Assembly: GCA_945910005.1 (NCBI GenBank)
Contig: OX246737.1
Span: 79,864,272-79,928,271, forward strand
Direction: 5' to 3'
DNA: 64,000 bases
Source of the DNA: Isoperla grammatica
Taxonomy: Eukaryota; Arthropoda; Insecta; Plecoptera; Perlodidae
A program made the translations under genes and the position numbers. The notes below the pieces were generated by a model that worked only from the letters and a program-made list of their open reading frames with translations, ran no database searches and was not told the DNA's origin. Shown piece after piece: positions 51,901 through 63,139 of the stretch (positions within the stretch are counted from its first letter, which is position 1; each line of letters opens with the position of its first letter).

Positions 51901-52588
51901 GTCTAGGACAACTTGCCAGACTTGACTGTGACTTCACTTAGAGTCTAGGACAACTTGCCAGGCTAGACTGTGACGTCACTTAGAGGCTAGGACAACTTGC
52001 AAGGCTAGACTGTGAGTTCACTAGAGTCAAGGACAACTTGCCAGGCTAGACTGTGACGTCACTTAGAGGCTAGGACAACTTGCCAGGCTAGACTGTGACG
52101 TCACTTAGAGTCCAGGACAACTTGCCAGGCTAGACTGTGACGTCACTTAGAGTCTAGGACAACTTGCCAGGCTAGACTGTGACGTCACTTAGAGTCTAGG
52201 ACAACTTGCCAGGCTAGATTGTGACTTCACTTAGAGTCTAGGACAACTTGCCAGGCTAGATTGTGACGTCACTAGAGTCTAGGACAACTTGCCAGGCTAG
52301 ACTGTGACGTCACTTAGAGTCTAGGACAACTTGCCAGGCTAGACTGTGACGTCACTTAGAGTCTAGGACAACTTGCCAGGCTAGATTGTGACTTCACTTA
52401 GAGTCTAGGACAACTTGCCAGGCTAGATTGTGACGTCACTAGAGTCTAGGACAACTTGCCAGGCTAGACTGTGACGTCACTTAGAGTCTAGGACAACTTG
52501 CCAGGCTAGACTGTGACGTCACTTAGAGTCTAGGACAACTTGCCAGGCCAGATTGTGACGACACTTAGAGGATAGGACAACTTGCCAG
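39903..52588. repeat. 42-bp satellite with a CRE palindrome in each unit, ~300 copies
   Basis: The unit is 42 bp, with shorter 39-41-bp variants (CACTAGAG-, CACTAAGG-). It reads GTCTAGGACAACTTGCCAGG then CTAGACTGTGACGTCACTTA. TGACGTCA is the full palindromic cAMP-response element bound by CREB/ATF bZIP dimers. It is kept in the great majority of units; mutant forms (GATGTCA, GACTTCA, GACATCA) are occasional. No reading frame stays open. Blocks are duplicated at longer range: the AGACTAAGACGTCAC unit at ~43777 and ~48620, GATTGTGTCGTCAC at ~43900 and ~48747, and CTAACTGTGACG at ~44443 and ~49373 show a ~4.85-4.93-kb duplication. The first units are degenerate; the last passes into the ORF at 52519-52944. 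Confidence 0.97.
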
Positions 52589-52944
52589 GCTGCTTTTGAC
52601 ATTGATGTGATCATGTGTGCACACATAATATCTATTATGCAGAAGGCGTTGTGCCGTTTCTCAAGTATTTTATCACAGTATTCGTAAAAAAGTTTCGTTT
52701 GTAAGGCGCGACAGCTGCCTTCATGTTTTAAGTATCGCTTTATCATCTCAATCAAGCCAGTAGCATTATGGCGTTCACATAACTTCCTAAGATTTAAGAA
52801 CAAGCGAAACCATGGCAACTTGTTAGACTTGCTTGCTAAGACTTTGCCTTCAATTCTTAGCACAGTTAATGAGAGGTGACCTTTTATAAATCCTGCGAGT
52901 ACAAGCGATCTTAGTATACATTTATGAAAATACGTTGTTAGATC
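52519..52944 (-). CDS. Unrecognised ORF, possible terminal exon running into the satellite
   Basis: An open frame of 141 codons, bounded upstream by TAA at 52945-52947, with no ATG near its start. A possible splice acceptor (CTCGCAG) lies about 40 bases in. The first ~110 residues are protein-like, helical and basic (LPWFRLFLNLRKLCERHN, EYCDKILEKRHN). The last ~18 residues (AWQVVL, twice) are translated satellite. I recognise no domain. It may be a gene end truncated by array growth, part of a decayed element, or chance. Confidence 0.3.
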   Translation of the reverse strand, partial: DLTTYFHKCILRSLVLAGFIKGHLSLTVLRIEGKVLASKSNKLPWFRLFLNLRKLCERHNATGLIEMIKRYLKHEGSCRALQTKLFYEYCDKILEKRHNAFCIIDIMCAHMITSMSKAAWQVVLSSKCRHNLAWQVVLDSK

Positions 52945-53198
52945 TTAAATCTTAGGAAAATGTGTAAATGTAAACAGACCAGACCAACGATTCACGTCAT
53001 GGACTGTTTCACAATGATGGATTGCGGGAAGGTAAAATGTCGAACTTTAGGCCTATATGCTTATAGAATAATGGATCTAGATGCACGTCTTATCGTTTTT
53101 AGGTAATCTCGGCAACATATGAGCACTAGAAAGGTTAAGTGGTGTAAGTCCACTTTGCCTAGTTTTGAGATAAATGATGTTTTGTGTTTTATGCTCCA
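52945..53198. other. Unique AT-rich sequence
   Basis: Nothing recognisable lies between the ORF and the MITE. Confidence 0.4.
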
Positions 53199-53464
53199 GG
53201 GCCCGGATTCACAAGAGGTCCTAAGTCTTCTTTTGGTCTTATCTCTAAGACCGGTCTAACTTTGACCCTTTTATAAACACCAGGAAAATATCTAAGAACA
53301 GATTTTAAAACATATTATTGGAATGCTCATTATGTCCTTGTTCTCACCAGGAATTAGTAACTTCTTCAAGTGACCTGGGTTTGGTTTTATAAGATGTTCA
53401 AAGCTAGGCCGGTCTTAGAGATAAGACGACAATTAGACTTAGGGCCTCTTGTGAATCCGGGCCC
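53199..53464. mobile_element. 266-bp MITE with ~75-bp inverted repeats
   Basis: It begins GGGCCCGGATTCACAAGAGG and ends with its reverse complement. The arms also share CTTATCTCTAAGACCGG. The ~110-bp centre has no coding. No clear target duplication is visible, so the superfamily is not assigned. Confidence 0.85.
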
Positions 53465-53570
53465 AGTGGTTTAGGCGGATATTTTAAATTGGTGGGATTT
53501 CACAATATAAGTGAAAACATACGTATTTAATTTTCCCGAAAATACAGATTCATTTATTCTCTATTGTGTC

Positions 53571-53945
53571 AAGTGTTCTATCCAATTAAATCACTAAAAC
53601 CACTACACCACTAATGCATATAACAATTTAAAAAATATTTTAAAATTTTAGAATTTGTAACCGTATTATTTGGTGAGTATAGTTGTGATCAGTAGTACCT
53701 TCTTCATTCATTATCAAAGTGCAAATACAACAAAATATACAGAATAATTTATTCTTAATTGGTGTATGTGTTTAATTCAATTAAAAACACTACACCACTA
53801 TTTCATTTAGTAAGTTTAAAAAAGAAACCAATTTTTACAATTCAGAATCTAAATCCTTAGTAGGCCTATTTGGTGAGTCTAGCTGCTCACAGTGGTACCT
53901 TGTTCATCAATTATTAAAGTGCAAGTAAGTAAAACTACAAGAAGC
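53571..53945. repeat. Diverged ~190-200-bp tandem duplication
   Basis: Shared blocks: AATTAAA..CACTACACCACTA (~53584 and ~53770), TATTTGGTGAGT (~53668 and ~53868), and a GGTACCTT..TTCAT..ATTAAAGTGCAA-like stretch. Surrounding DNA to 54400 is AT-rich without genes. 54140-54215 holds two GCAATGCACCGCAATAAT repeats. Confidence 0.7.
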
Positions 53946-54400
53946 TAGTGTAAACACTGAATGAAACCTACAGTGAAAACATTTTTTGTTTGTTATACCA
54001 CTCTTTCTTTCAAGGGCTCATATGTGTCTCGTGACAATTCCCTATTGCTAAAACCACATTAAACTGGTTTTATTTTTTTACCAAATTTCGTTTTAAAAAC
54101 CGACGATTTCGGTTTTAAGCAGTGTTAAAATTTTGAGATGTGGACCATGCATGCAATGCATGAAGCAATGCACCGCAATAATGTATATAAAGCAATGCAC
54201 CCGCAATAATATACTTTAATTTATTTAACGTTTTTAGTCTGAGGAACATACTCTATATACTATACAGCATTGACATAAAAGGTCTAATTGACCTTTACAT
54301 CATCCCCGCTGTATAGAACAATGGTCCAAAATGTATTACTGAGATTTTAAATTAACATGACTAAACACCTAAACAATTTAGGAATGTTTTAAGATTAGAT

Positions 54401-55266
54401 GATACCAAACAAAAATTCAAAAAATTTGCAAAAAAGAGGCCAAGCCCAAAACGGTGAAGACAAACCGTTACAAACCAAAGAGGGCACACATACAAAAAAA
54501 CGCCAATTTCAAAAGAGGCTCAACATTTAAAGGGGTGATATCCAAAATTGTGGCCAAGCTAATTATTTTATTTCCAATATTTAAATTTTGTAATTATAAT
54601 GAAATTAACAAATACATAAATGTTTACATCACTTAATAATTAATAAATAAATATATTACCATCAATTACAAAATTAAATTAACTTATAGAAACATTTCGA
54701 GGTGGGAAAATAAAAGAAAACACACTGTATTTATAATTAAAAGCTTGGCCGATGAATTTGCATTCTAAGTTTTATTTTTCAAGTCCTGAAATGTTTCTTG
54801 AATAACATATTAAATTGATTTTAAAGTTCATTTACTTGATGAGCTATTACCATACCATTATTGCTTTATAGTTCGTAATATTAATAATATATTTCCCAAA
54901 GCCAAATTACAAATTCATCGGCCAAGCTTTTAATTTTATACAGTGTGTTAATTTGGTTTTTCCCACCCCAAATTTGTCAATAAGTTAATTTAATTTTGTA
55001 ATTGTTGTTATTATATTTATTTATCATTTATTAAGTGATGTAAACATTTATATATTTGTTTATTTCATTATAATTACAATATTTAAATATTGGAAATAAA
55101 ATAATAGGCTTGGCCACAATTTTGGAAATCACCCCTTTAAATGTTGAGCCTCTTTTGAAATTGGCGTTTTTTGTACGTGTGCCCTCTTTGGTTTGTAACG
55201 GTTTGTCTTCTCCGTTTTAAGCTTCGCCTCTTTTTTTGCAAATTTTTTGCATTTTTGTTTGGTATC
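54401..55266. mobile_element. 866-bp foldback-type element
   Basis: Two ~365-bp arms (54401-54770 and 54900-55266) are reverse complements, running from GATACCAAACAAAAAT to its mirror image, around a ~130-bp centre. Internal GGCCAAGC motifs recur in both arms. Short ORFs in the arms are mirror images of each other and are not genes. No clear target duplication was found. Confidence 0.85.
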
Positions 55267-55458
55267 AATAGTGAAGCTATAACTATTAAGGTATTTGATC
55301 GAGGGTTCTATCCAACAATGCATTTGCAGTTTTTGTTTAATCATTTTTACATAAAAATACAACTGTACTATGAGTAAACAAACATGTATACCAATCTTTA
55401 CATGGATTATTTTAAACTTCATGGTAATACATAAGGCAATATGTGGCATTGTGAGAAA

Positions 55459-55679
55459 TTAGTTCCATCTCTCTGTAAACAATAAACATGCAGTGACAAT
55501 ACTCAAGTAACCAAAACAACAAAAAGGCGAGATATGTGAGAAATTAAAAAGGTACAAGTTATTATTTTTTTCAAATTGGTAACATTCAGGTTCAAGCTGA
55601 ACTCGACAAAAGTCAATGCTGTTGAAACCGGTCTCTGTGGTTAGAACAACAGATAACGGATTGTAGCCGTTCAACCTAG
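55459..55679 (-). CDS. Weak candidate exon
   Basis: The minus strand has TTTCTAG/G (acceptor-like) at about 55680. An open frame follows, starting NGYNPLSVVLTTETGFNSID and continuing FCRVQLEPECYQFEK, then a hydrophobic tail to a stop. No domain is recognised. If it is real, the hAT insertion at 55716 would sit in its upstream intron. Chance is the likelier explanation. Confidence 0.15.
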
Positions 55680-55926
55680 AAACGTAAAATTAAGAAGATG
55701 CGTTGCTATTATGATTAGTGATATACGGGCAAGAATATTCCCCTGGGAATATTCCCGGGAACGGGAATTTTCCCCGACCCCATATAAATTCCCAAAAGTA
55801 GGGAATTTATGGTTTTTTTTTTAATGAAATCAATTCCCAGATGAATAGAATGTATTCATCCCAGGTCATTATACATAAGTAGTAGGCTTAGGCTTACAAT
55901 AAACCCACTATATACTGTTGTAGGTG

Positions 55927-55953
55927 GAGGGGGGGGGGGGGGGGGGGGGAGGG
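55927..55953. repeat. Poly-G tract
   Basis: A near-pure run of about 25 G inside the left part of the hAT-like element. Capable in principle of quadruplex formation; the length is likely unstable. Confidence 0.9.
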
Positions 55954-56689
55954 GAGCCTCATGCTGGGCTTGCATTCTTGAGAGGGTTTGCAAGCTGGTG
56001 TTTCCCTGACAGTGTATACAGTACAACCTTATTATTACATACAACTAATTTGTTTTGATATTTAGTTAAATTTTCTCTTGATAGCTGAAAATGTCCGCTA
56101 TATAATGTTAAGTAGGTCCCTAAATGAAAGCGGCCGTTACATTAGTAAAACCGCAGATAATATAAATACACTTATGACGTTTTCCAATGGGCTGCACTCA
56201 AGGCACCGTGTGTTAGTACATACAGCGCTATATGTGGCGAAATTTAGCAACAAACTGCTGAAGATTTCATTCCGCGGTTGAAAATAGTGCTGGATATTAT
56301 TGTGATATATCTTGTTTTTGTTTGGTGTTTGTTTTGTTTTTTATTGTTGACGTGTATTTATTTTGTATTGTTGTTTTGTTTTGTGCTTTTCTTTTGGCTT
56401 TTATTGTCTTGTTTTGTTTGTGTTTGTTGTGTGTTATTTGTTGTTTTTACGTCTAAAACGTGTCCTGATTAAAATGGTGGCTTGCCTTTTTAAGATTTAA
56501 TGATAGGATTCATAATCTGCACGAAAATTTTAAAGCCCGTATTTAATTAAACAATTTTCACAATTTCCCTTTATTGACGTAGGAAGAACGACGCTGCTTC
56601 AGCAGGTTGTTGCGCGACTTTGCCACTTGGAGCGCTTCATTCGTTTTCACTAGCGCCATCAGTGGCCAATCTCGGTGCCTACGGCCCAG

Positions 56690-58360
56690 GCCGGTGTCCC
56701 AGAGATCGCTTACCCCCGAGCTCACTTACCCGCCGGTAAACCAGCTCTTGGGTACGACTACCACCCGGGAAACAAACTCTAGTGTACAATTACCCTCCCG
56801 GACACCAGCTCTAGGGTACAAATACCCCCACCAGGGATCAATTACCCCCAATAGAAGCAGAGAGGGATACACGAGCCCTAGGGATGGTTTACCCCCAGTC
56901 TTATTTCTTAAACAACACATCCCAGGAGGGTACACGAGCCCTAGGGATGGTATACCCCCAGTCTAATTTCTTAAACAACACGTACCAGGAGGGTACACGA
57001 GCCCTAGGGATGGTTTACCCTCAGTCTTATTTCTTAAACAACACAACCCAGGAGGGTACACGAGCTCTAGGGATGATATACCCCCAGTCTTATTTCTTAA
57101 ACAACACATCCCAGGAGGGTACACGAGCCCTAGGGATGGTTGACCCCCAGTCTTATTTCTTAAACAACACATCCCAGGAGGGTATGTGAGCCCTAGGGAT
57201 GGTATACCCCCAGTCTTATTACTGAAACAACACATACCAGGAGGAAACACGAGCCCTAAGGATAGTATACCCCCAGTCTTATTTCTTAAACAACACGTAC
57301 CAGGAGGGTACACGAGCCCTAGGAATGGTTTATTCTCAGTCTTATTTCTTAAACAACACATCCCATAAGGGTACACGAGCCCTAGGGATGGTTGACCCCC
57401 AGTCTTATTTATTAAACAACACATATCAGTAGGGAAAACGAGCCCTAGGGATGGTTGATCCCCTTTTTATTTCTTTAACAACACAGCCCAGGAGGGAATG
57501 TGAGCCCTTGGGTTGGTTGACCACCAGACTTATTTATTAAAAAACATATCGCAGTAGGGTACACGAGCCCTACGGAAGGTTGTCCCCCAGTCTTATTTTT
57601 TAAACAACACATCCCAGGAGGGTATGTGAGCCCTAGGGATGGTTGTCCCCCAGTCTTATTTCTTAAAAAACACATCCCAGGAGGGTATGTGAGCCCTAGG
57701 GATGGTTGTCCCCCAGTCTTATTTCTTAAACAACACATCCCAGTAGGGTACACGAGCCCTAAGGATGGTTGACCCCCAGTCTTACTTATTAAACAACACG
57801 TATAAGGAGGGTACACGAGCCCTAGGGGCAATGACCTCCAGTCTTATTTCTTAAACAACACATCCCAGTAGGGTACACGAGCCCTAGGGATGGTTGACCC
57901 CAAGTCTTATTTCTTAAACAACATATACCAGGAGGGTACACGAGTCCTTGTGATGGTTGACCCCGAGTCTTATTTCTTAAAGAACATATACCAGGAGGGT
58001 ACACGAGTCCTAGGGATGGTTGACCCCAGTCTTATTTATTAAACAACACATCCTAGTAGGGTACACGAGCCCTAGGGACGGTTGACCCCCAGTCTTTTTT
58101 CTTAAACATTACATCCCAGTAGGGTTCACGAGCCCTAGGGATGGTTGACCCCCAGTCTTATTTCTTAAACAAAATATACCAGGAGGGTACACGGGCCCTA
58201 GGGATGGTGACCCCCAGTCTTATTTCTGAAACAACACATCCCAGGGGGGTACATGAGCCCTAGGAATGGTTGACCCCCAGTTTTATTTCTTAAACAACAC
58301 ATCCCATGGGGGTACATGAGTCCTATGGATGGTTAACCCCCAGTCTTATTTCTTAAAGAG
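56690..58360 (+). repeat. 63-bp minisatellite, first block
   Basis: The unit contains CTTATTTCTTAAACAACACA, CCAGGAGGGTACACGAG and CCCTAGGGATGGTTGACCCC. The first ~190 bp are degenerate relatives. Since 63 is a multiple of three, a 21-residue repeat (PQSYFLNNTSQEG-type on plus, LRNKTGGQPSLGLVYPPG-type on minus) stays open in several frames. Different units lose different frames, so I do not call a protein. Confidence 0.95.
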
Positions 58361-59030
58361 TAAGTCAGATGAAAAACTAAAAAACTATCATTTGTATATG
58401 TCCACCCTCAAATATGGAAAACATGACGAAAAGATACCATACTTTAAAAGCAGGCTGTTAAAAAATAAAGAAAATGCGATTTTTTGGCTTAGTTTCTACC
58501 AAGTAGCACCGAGCAACTCTTCTCATGGTAATTCCCATGTACAAAAAATGTTGCCTCGAGATGGTAAAACCACTGCTAAAATAGGGCACTTATCAAAAAT
58601 CGATCAGGAGGTTTAATGTGCATTGTTTCTCTACCGATAACATGCGTCTTAGCACGAACGTGTACTTCTACAACATGCCCTGCAATTAATTTTCTTTTGA
58701 CTTGATGTGAAGAAAAGTTGCAATCTGTTTTGAGCGGTACTGTCCGCAGTCGACGAGTGTTTCGCGGAGCGCTGGCTGGACTCGTATTACACAATAAGTG
58801 CTTTGTCTATCAGGCAGGCGTTCTAGCGACCTCAGAACCGATACAGCTGTACTGCGGTTTAGAAGAAAAATGCAGCAGAGGTTGCGAAGTGAATCTTATA
58901 GAATAGCTAAATGTTAACTATTTTTTTTTCTTGCATTGAAGCAACCTATATCAATTTTATTTTACACATAACTAAATTTCATGCATTAATGACTCATTGG
59001 TGATTTTTTAGTTTATCATCTGACTATTCC
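58361..59030. other. Non-repetitive core between the two minisatellite blocks
   Basis: About 670 bp without the 63-bp unit. A plus frame to 58616 (YHLYMSTLKYGKHDEKIPYF, lysine-rich) and a minus frame at 58576-58794 (VHVRAKTHVIGRETMHIKPP) are open, but neither is recognised. They could be a captured host segment or transposase debris. Confidence 0.45.
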
Positions 59031-59880
59031 TTTAAACAACATATACTAGGAGGGTACACGAGACCTAGAGATGGTTGACCCCCAGTCTTATTTCTTAAAC
59101 AACATATACCAGGAGGGTACACGGGCCCTAGGGATGGTTGACCCCCAGTCTTATTTCTTAAACAACACATCCCAGGAGGGTAGACAGGTCCTAGGTATGG
59201 CTGACACCCAGTCTTATTTCTTAAACAAACATACCAGTAGGGTACACGGGCCCTAGGGATGGTTGACCCCCAGACTTTTTTCTTAAACAACACAATCCAG
59301 AAGGGTACACGAGCCCTAGGGATGGTTGACCCCAAGTCTTATTTCTTAAACAACATATACCAGGAGGGTACACGAGACCTAAGGACGGTTGATCCTCAGT
59401 CTTATATCTTAAACAACATATACCAGGAGGGTTCACGAGTCCTCCGGATGGTTGACCCCAAGTCTTATTTCTTAAACAACATACACCAGGAGGGTACACG
59501 AGTCCTAGGGATGGTCGACCCCCAGTCTTATTTCTTAAACAACATATTCCAGGAGGGTACACGAGTCCTCCGGATGGTTGACCCCAAGTCTTATTTCTTA
59601 AACAACATACACCAGGAGGGTACACGAGTCCTAGGGATGGTTGACCCCCAGTCATATTTCTTAAACAACACATTCAGGGAGGGTACAGGAGCCCTAGAGA
59701 TGGTTTACCCACAGTCTTCTTTCTTAAACAACACATCCCAGGGGGGTACACGAGCCCTAGGGATGGTTGACCACCAGTCTTATTTCTTAAACAACATATA
59801 TCAGGAGGGAACACGAGCCCTAGGGATGGTTTACCCCCAGTGTTATTTCTTAAACAACACATCCCAGGAAGGTACATGAA
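59031..59880 (+). repeat. 63-bp minisatellite, second block
   Basis: About thirteen units in the same orientation as the first block. One plus frame is open for 206 codons (59259-59879) as repeats of MVDPQSYFLNNIYQEGTR-type units. Units such as the CTCCGGATGG variant are duplicated at ~59430 and ~59570. Confidence 0.95.
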
Positions 59881-60660
59881 AAAAGACTGAGTGTCAACCA
59901 TCCTTAGGGCCCATGTACCCTCCTGGTACGTCTTGTTTAAGAAATAAGACTGGGGGTAAACCATCCCTAGGGCTCGTGTACCCTCCTGGTATACGTTGTT
60001 TAAGTAATAAGACTGGGGGTCAACCATCTCTAGTGCTCGCGTAGCCTCCTGGTATATATATATATTGTTTTAGAAATAAGACTGGGGGTCAACCATCCCT
60101 AGGGCTCATGTACCCTCCTGGTATATGTTGTTTAAGAAATAAGACTGGGGGTCAACCATCCCTAGGGCTCATGTACCCCCCTGGGATGTGTTGTTTAAGA
60201 AATAAGACTGGGGGTCAACCATCCCTAGGGCTCATGTACCCTCCTGGTATATGTTGTTTAAGAAATAAGACTGGGGGTCAACCATCCCTAGGGCTCGTTT
60301 CCCTCCTGGGATGTGTTGTTTAAGAAAGGAGACTGAGGGTAAACCGTCCCTTGGGCTCGTGTACCCTCCTGTGATGTGTTGTTTAAGAAATAAGACTAGG
60401 GGTCAACCATCCCTAGGGCTCGTGTACCCTCCTGTGATGTGTTATATAAGAAATAAGACTGGGGTCAACCAGCCCTAGGGCTCGTGTACCCCCTATGGCT
60501 TATGGGGTAGGGTAAACTAGCTCTGAGAGGGTACTTGTACACTAGGGTAGGTTTACCCTGGGGTTAATCGTTCACTAGAAGTTGTTTACTGGGGGGTATT
60601 GGTGCCCTAGGGCTGGTTTACCGCGGGGTAATCCAGCTCGGGTGTAAACGATCCCTGTTA
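59881..60660 (-). repeat. 63-bp minisatellite, inverted block
   Basis: At about 59880-59890 the array flips: units now read AGGGCTC..GTACCCTCCTGG then TTGTTTAAGAAATAAGACTG. About ten units follow, then degenerate GC-rich relatives to 60660 that pair with 56699-56765. A (TA)n interruption lies at ~60055. Confidence 0.95.
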
Positions 60661-61103
60661 CACATGGCTCTATACGGGCCACAAGATCCTATGGCACTGG
60701 AATGCGTCATCGCGTACTAAAATCGCGTTTTATGCCATAAAAGTTACTGCATCAACCGAAAAAATTTTGCCATGGGCGAAATTGCTTCCGGCGGCTGGGG
60801 CTTCGGCCCAGACCCCAGTTGTACCGCGCCACCTCGCCTGTCATAAAACAAACTAACTCATATTTTTACATTATAAATTTACTGTCAGCTTACCCCCCAC
60901 CTATCATAGGAGTGTAAATAGAAATCATTTCAAGCATTTTATGACACATCTTGTTTTTGCTTGGAGCATTGACTTAGACCTATCATTTATTCTTGTAGCC
61001 TAAACATAACAATTCCCTAAAATTCCCAACTCTAGGGAATATTCCCAGGAATTTTCCCGGGAATATTCCCCAAAAATAAATTTCGGGAATTTATAGATCA
61101 CTT

Positions 61104-62070
61104 ATTATGATGAAACCACCCACTAAGGAAGGATTTTTGGAAATACTGTTTCTTAGGGGGTACAAAATGGGTTAATTTTTTTTTTGACTAACTATATCTC
61201 GACAATCAAAGTTGTTGGAGGCGTGAAAATTGGTGGTTTGATTCTCCTTTAAAAATAAAGGAATATGTGTTTTATCATTTTCCTCAAATCTGGTTCAGTG
61301 GGGTGAAAAGCGGGGGTGGATTTTTTTAAGATTTCTAAATTATTAAAAAAACACACATGGGAAATGTTCAAAACAGGCGTAAAAATCGTCATTTAGAAAT
61401 TTCTTAGAAAATATAGTAACACGTTTAGCAAATCCAGTTAAGAGGGTGAAAACCGGGGGTAATTTTTTTAAAATTCAAAACCAGGAGATGTTACAGCCCT
61501 GAGATTCGGTATTTAGATACTCTGTTAAAAATACGCGTACAATAATAGTACATTTTTTTCTAAAATCCAGTTAAGGGGGGTGAAAAGAGGGGGAGAAATA
61601 TTTTATTAGCATAGGTATATTTTTAAAACAGAAGATGTTACAGATTGGTCTTTAGTTTAAATAAGTGTTTTACCATTTTTCTAAAATAAAGTTGAAGTTG
61701 ATACTAACGGGTTGTAAAAAGGAAGGATTTTATTATAAGTACACGTAAACTGAAAAAACAGAAGATGCTACAGAAGTGAAAATTGTTATTTGTATTCTCT
61801 TTTATTAACAATAAACAAACATGTGCTTTACCGTTTTCCGAAAATCAAATAAAAGGAGCGAGGGCAATTTTTTTATGTTGTAACATATCTGTACATATCC
61901 CAGCAACCGAACATGTAACAGACTTGAAGCTTTGTATTTAGGTTCATCTTTGAAAATAAAGAAATATGTGTTATTACCATTTTGTGCACCACAAAATTGT
62001 ACAAACACCTAAAATCCACGTGAGCATATGCGTGCGCAAAGGGAGGGGGAGGGGGGGGGGGGTAGGATAA
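61104..62070. repeat. Degenerate ~150-bp tandem repeat, copy 2
   Basis: It starts with ATGATGAAACCACCCACTAA, shared with 35862, followed by units of the family seen at 37040-38850 (landmarks 61232, 61389, 61512, 61651, 61785, 61935; spacing 123-157 bp). It ends in a poly-G run near 62045. The hAT-like element is inserted directly before it. Confidence 0.75.
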
Positions 62071-62940
62071 ATGTGCTTTTTTTTTTAGCAGAATGGGGCA
62101 TTACATTGGAAAATCGTATATTTAGTAGCGTCTTGCTCACAAGTCACAACACAGTAGAAATTTCTCTACGTAGGCTAAAACATATATATAAATATAAATA
62201 AATTCCTCAAACTTTCACTGTTTCTTCGACTGCCTTGCCCGTTTGGCCCGGGGAAGTATAGGTCCAGGATAGTGCCTGTCGTAAGGGTCGAAAAAAATGC
62301 TGACGTATGAATAATAGTTCTAATCTTGTTTGAAAACCTAAATTGGATTGACGTTGGAATCAGCTGACCGGCCCCAACATCACCTGTTGCCCTACCGCCA
62401 AGATTTTGGCTTTGTGACTGACCACTTCCATCACTTTGTTACAATGATATCACTGATATTTACAAAGAATTTTGTGAAATTAACCCATTCAACAGACAAC
62501 CTGTAGGTACCCCTCCTTAAAAACATATTAAAAGACGCATGTCTTGAAAAAATTACCTGCGGCGCTTTTTTGTGGGGGCATTCCCCATTAACGCCGCCAG
62601 GAAGTACTTTGCCCTAGAATGTATTGTCCCCCCTGCCCCCCAATTGATCAACCTCTGCGCACGCCTTTGCACGTGAGCGAAGCCACGGCAGAAAACTGCT
62701 ATAGTTATAAATATTTGTTTTGTGATTTGATACGAAAGACAATTACGAGTTTAGTCCAAATTAGTCAGTTTCTCAAAAAAACGTTGAACTTTTACAGAAA
62801 ACTATTCTTGCATGAACAAATTGCTATTTAATTTTGTGCTTGACTGCTATTTTATTAACTTCTTAAAACTGAATTATATATCGAATGCCAGGACACATTT
62901 CAACGTCAACTACGAAGAGCACAGCGTACCTAGATCCACA
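62071..62940. other. Unique sequence, no gene recognised
   Basis: It contains no ORF that looks real. If the exon at 62944-62986 is correct, this is the start of its first intron on the minus strand. Confidence 0.4.
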
Positions 62941-62943
62941 TAC

Positions 62944-62986
62944 CTAGATGGTCCATGAGCTGCTCCAAGTCATTGTCGACGTCCAT
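62944..62986 (-). CDS. Putative first coding exon
   Basis: On the minus strand a good Kozak context (CACCATGG) starts MDVDNDLEQLMDHL. The frame reaches a near-consensus splice donor, CTAG/GTATGT, after 43 bases (phase 1). Unspliced reading meets a stop four codons later. The upstream DNA is locally GC-rich with CACGTG and X-box-like sites, as expected of a promoter. Fourteen residues do not identify the protein; the acidic, Leu-spaced start would suit a helix. The rest of the gene would lie to the left of 62938 and is not recognisable here. Confidence 0.4.
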
Positions 62987-63139
62987 GGTGCAGTATGGTC
63001 TGTGAACACGTGTTGGGGACGCCGGACGCAGCGGGAACGACGCTCCAGCGATACTCGCAGCTGGGCCTTCAAACGCACACTGATATGAAAACTGCACAGC
63101 GCAGCGCCGCGCTCTCGCGGTATTATGTGATATCATACG

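Larger units (their letters stand above)
55716..61103. mobile_element. 5.4-kb hAT-like element
   Basis: It is flanked by an 8-bp duplication, ATTATGAT (55708-55715 and 61104-61111), which fits the hAT target pattern nTnnnnAn. The ends are TAGTGATATA and, reverse-complemented, AAGTGATCTA; the left end fits the hAT end consensus YARNG. Subterminal GGGAATATTCCCGGGAA palindromes lie at both ends. No transposase is found, so it is non-autonomous. The interior is mostly a 63-bp minisatellite in two orientations around a short non-repetitive core, plus GC-rich inverted subterminal blocks (56699-56765 pairs with about 60590-60655). Confidence 0.8.

Noticed and set aside
39903..52588. CRISPR array (regular ~42-bp repeats)
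   Set aside because: There are no unique spacers; the whole period is repeat. The context is eukaryotic and there are no cas genes.
54278..54296. AAAGGTCTAATTGACCTTT as an estrogen-response-like element
   Set aside because: It resembles AGGTCAnnnTGACCT with one mismatch, but it is a single site in AT-rich DNA with no gene nearby, so chance is likely.
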